A DNA stretch of 51,293 bases. It comes from CAZPEV01 sp964585635. GTDB lineage: Bacteria; Zixibacteria; MSB-5A5; GN15; JAAZOE01. Below, one piece after another: positions 49,686 to 51,293 of this stretch (position 1 is the first letter of the stretch; every line of letters starts with the position of its first letter). The DNA lies in the NCBI GenBank assembly GCA_964585635.1, contig CAZPEV010000003.1:1-51293 (forward strand), in the 5' to 3' direction. The notes beneath the pieces are model-generated. The model did not search any database and was not told the origin of the DNA. It worked only from the letters and a program-made list of their open reading frames with translations. The position numbers and the translations under genes were made by a program.

Positions 49686-49727
49686 CGGGCGGTCGGAGAG
49701 AATCGGCGGCAATATGCGGCGAGAGCG

Positions 49728-49756
49728 TTGACAAAATCAGACACCGGCGGTAAACT
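49728..49756 (+). promoter_or_regulatory. Promoter of the Lon-like gene
   Basis: Perfect TTGACA, 17 bases, TAAACT, about 48 bases upstream of the ATG at 49804. Confidence 0.65.
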
Positions 49757-49803
49757 CCCTTGAGAATCAGGTGTATAAGCCGATAAGAACGGTAAAGACG
49801 GCT

Positions 49804-51293
49804 ATGATAATAAAGTCCCGCAAACATTTACCGCTGGTGGCCTCGGACCGGGAAGCGATTATGCCGGTGTTGCCGCTCAATTCCGTAGTTATATTTCCGG
49901 GTGAAATGCATGCCATCCTCATGGGGCGCAAGGAAAACCTGGCCCTGTTGAAAGGTGTGGCTGAGGAGAATGGCCCTTTGATTGTGTCCTTCGCCCCCCC
50001 GCACGGCGGCGGCGAAGGGGAGGAGGTTCTCTCTGAGGTCGGGGTGTTGGCCCGAGTGCAGTCGACCAAATCGGCGCCGGCCGGTTCGCGAATGGTCATG
50101 CTTGAGGGAATACGCCGAATCGTCATCCGCGAGATTCGCGAATCGGCCCCGTTTCTTCGGGCGCTCGTTGCGGAAGTTGACGACAGCGACGGTGGCGCCG
50201 ACCGGCGAGCTGCGGCCCGAGCCGAGATAATCGATCTGTTGTCTCGCCTGATCAGATTCGACAGCCGCTATTCGGGCGACCTGCTGAAAGCGCTCGAGGA
50301 AATCGCCTCGGCGGGGGATTTTGCCGACCGCGTCGCGGCGGCCGTTCATTTCTCCCCGGCCGAGAAGCAGGAAATTCTCGAGGCCGTGACGATTCCCGAA
50401 CGCCTGGCCACGCTGCACAGGTTTCTGGAGGAAGAAGTTGAGAAGGCCTCTCTGGCGGTGCAGATAAACGGCAAGGTCACCGAGACGTTGGAGAAGAAAC
50501 GGCGCGAAAGTTTTCTGCGCCAGCAATTGATGGAAATTCGGCGGGAATTGGGCGAAGAATTTGTCGAGGAGGATCTCTCCCGTCTCTATCAGCACCAGGT
50601 TCGCAGCAGCAAGGGTCTGCCGAGCGAGGTCGCCGAGCGTCTGCGGTTTGAGGCGGATCGTCTGGGCCATTTGTCGTCCTCATCGACCGAGTATGGTTCG
50701 ATCAAGAACTACCTGGAATTCGTGCTGGCCCTGCCGTGGGATAAGCCGGCGGCCGGTGCCTATGACCTGGTGGCGGTCGAAAAGGGCATCAATGCCGACT
50801 ATTATGGATCCGGGCCGATCAAGGAACAGGTCCTGGAATATCTGGCGGTCAGGCAGTTGAGCCAAGGGGGGCATGATTTACCGGTGTTGTGTCTGGCCGG
50901 CCCGGTGGGAACCGGCAAGGCCTCGCTGGTGCGGGCGATCGCCGGCGCCACCGGCCGCCAGTTTGTCCGCCTCAACGGCGCCAGCTTGGTGACGGTCGCC
51001 GACATCAAGGGGGCGCATCGCGCCGAAGTCGGCTCCGGATCGGGGCAGTTGGTCCAGGCCATCAAGCAATACGGATCATTCGATCTGGTGATGTTTCTTG
51101 AGGATATCGAATACGTCATCGAGTCTGAAGACACCAACGCCCTGTTGGCCCTGATGGAGGCGATCGATCCTCGTCACAACTATCATTTTATCGATAACTT
51201 TCTGGGGATACCCCTCGATTTCTCCCGCATTCTTTTTGTCCTGGGGATATCGTATGTCGACAATTTCCCCGAGCCGTTTTCGCACCACCTCGA
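49804..51293 (+). CDS. Lon-family protein with altered AAA+ residues, 3' truncated
   Basis: The first 496 codons of a Lon protease homologue; the frame is open to the window end. Residues about 19-205 are the LAN substrate-binding domain ('MPVLPLNSVVIFPGEMHAIL'), followed by coiled coil ('EKKRRESFLRQQLMEIRREL') and AAA+ ('GSIKNYLEFVLALPWDKP', 'YYGSGPIKEQVLEYLAVRQL'). The catalytic AAA+ residues deviate. Walker A is GPVGTGKAS (366-374, usual GPPGVGKTS), Walker B is 'FLEDIE' (usual LLDEID), the sensor-1 Asn position is Ser483 and the arginine-finger position His495. ATP hydrolysis is therefore doubtful. The peptidase domain lies outside the window. Lon family is certain; activity is not. Confidence 0.9.
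   Translation, partial: MIIKSRKHLPLVASDREAIMPVLPLNSVVIFPGEMHAILMGRKENLALLKGVAEENGPLIVSFAPPHGGGEGEEVLSEVGVLARVQSTKSAPAGSRMVMLEGIRRIVIREIRESAPFLRALVAEVDDSDGGADRRAAARAEIIDLLSRLIRFDSRYSGDLLKALEEIASAGDFADRVAAAVHFSPAEKQEILEAVTIPERLATLHRFLEEEVEKASLAVQINGKVTETLEKKRRESFLRQQLMEIRRELGEEFVEEDLSRLYQHQVRSSKGLPSEVAERLRFEADRLGHLSSSSTEYGSIKNYLEFVLALPWDKPAAGAYDLVAVEKGINADYYGSGPIKEQVLEYLAVRQLSQGGHDLPVLCLAGPVGTGKASLVRAIAGATGRQFVRLNGASLVTVADIKGAHRAEVGSGSGQLVQAIKQYGSFDLVMFLEDIEYVIESEDTNALLALMEAIDPRHNYHFIDNFLGIPLDFSRILFVLGISYVDNFPEPFSHHL

Noticed and set aside
1..51293. CRISPR arrays, rRNA or tRNA genes
   Set aside because: I found no regularly spaced repeats, no rRNA core sequences and no tRNA cloverleaf landmarks in the gene-free stretches; a covariance-model scan would be decisive.

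Overview
The window reads as a bacterial chromosome segment of moderately high GC content from a diderm. It encodes lipoproteins, a TonB-dependent receptor, an ExbB/ExbD/TonB motor and Ccm cytochrome c maturation. The style of its secreted proteins points to the FCB side of the tree, and Candidatus Zixibacteria or a close relative is my best guess. The clues are a cohesin-like domain with dockerin-like repeats, a YVTN-type propeller ending in a dockerin, and FlgD-type 'YPNP' segments. This assignment is inference; no rRNA is present. A run of ten N at 10587-10596 shows that this is a draft scaffold. Both end genes are cut by the window edges.

Layout. (1) 1-10530, plus strand: a tight central-metabolism operon. 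It runs from a cyclic-2,3-diphosphoglycerate-synthetase-like GTPase (5' cut) through carbamate kinase, CCA tRNA nucleotidyltransferase, succinyl-CoA ligase (sucCD), a four-subunit 2-oxoglutarate:ferredoxin oxidoreductase (korDABC), Ndk and a LarA-type nickel racemase homologue to a HEPN-like protein. (2) 15531-10704, minus strand: 3-hydroxyacyl-CoA dehydrogenase, acetate kinase, a small lipoprotein and the NfnAB transhydrogenase. Together with region 1 this describes ferredoxin-based carbon metabolism with acetate/acyl-CoA conversion. (3) 15.9-24.5 kb: a small remnant gene, a TSUP transporter, a lipoprotein, a secreted cyclophilin, then dxr-rseP-lepB-lepB, a small Cys-rich protein, a repeat-rich non-coding island and aquaporin Z. 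(4) 25.0-29.7 kb: a ccmABCDEF operon with a CxxxY-type CcmE.

(5) 29.9-36.3 kb: a surface and cobalamin region. It holds a lipoprotein, a clear cobalamin riboswitch with P1 stem and Shine-Dalgarno-occluding hairpin, a BtuB-like receptor interrupted by one in-frame TAA, a propeller-dockerin protein that could be a BtuG-like partner, and an opposing cohesin/dockerin-like secreted protein. (6) 36.6-38.9 kb: a fused alpha-beta 2-oxoacid dehydrogenase E1. (7) 39.0-46.0 kb: a TonB-C-like periplasmic protein, then a 2-TM protein, TPR protein, multi-TM protein, ExbB, ExbD, ExbD and TonB, which look like one energised envelope machine. (8) 46.2-51.3 kb: a small membrane protein, then a zinc-ribbon protein with an SF2 helicase carrying a C-terminal winged helix, behind a promoter with an SOS-box-like palindrome. 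Last is a Lon-family protein (3' cut) whose AAA+ catalytic residues are systematically altered.

The most unusual items are the degenerate Lon ATPase, the zinc-ribbon/helicase-wHTH pair, the B12 locus with propeller-dockerin partner and broken receptor, the HEPN-like gene at the end of the metabolic operon, and the TPR-Exb-TonB cluster. Promoters of the form TTGACA-17-TATAAT recur upstream of many units, so a sigma70-type housekeeping factor is evidently used. GTG and TTG starts are common.
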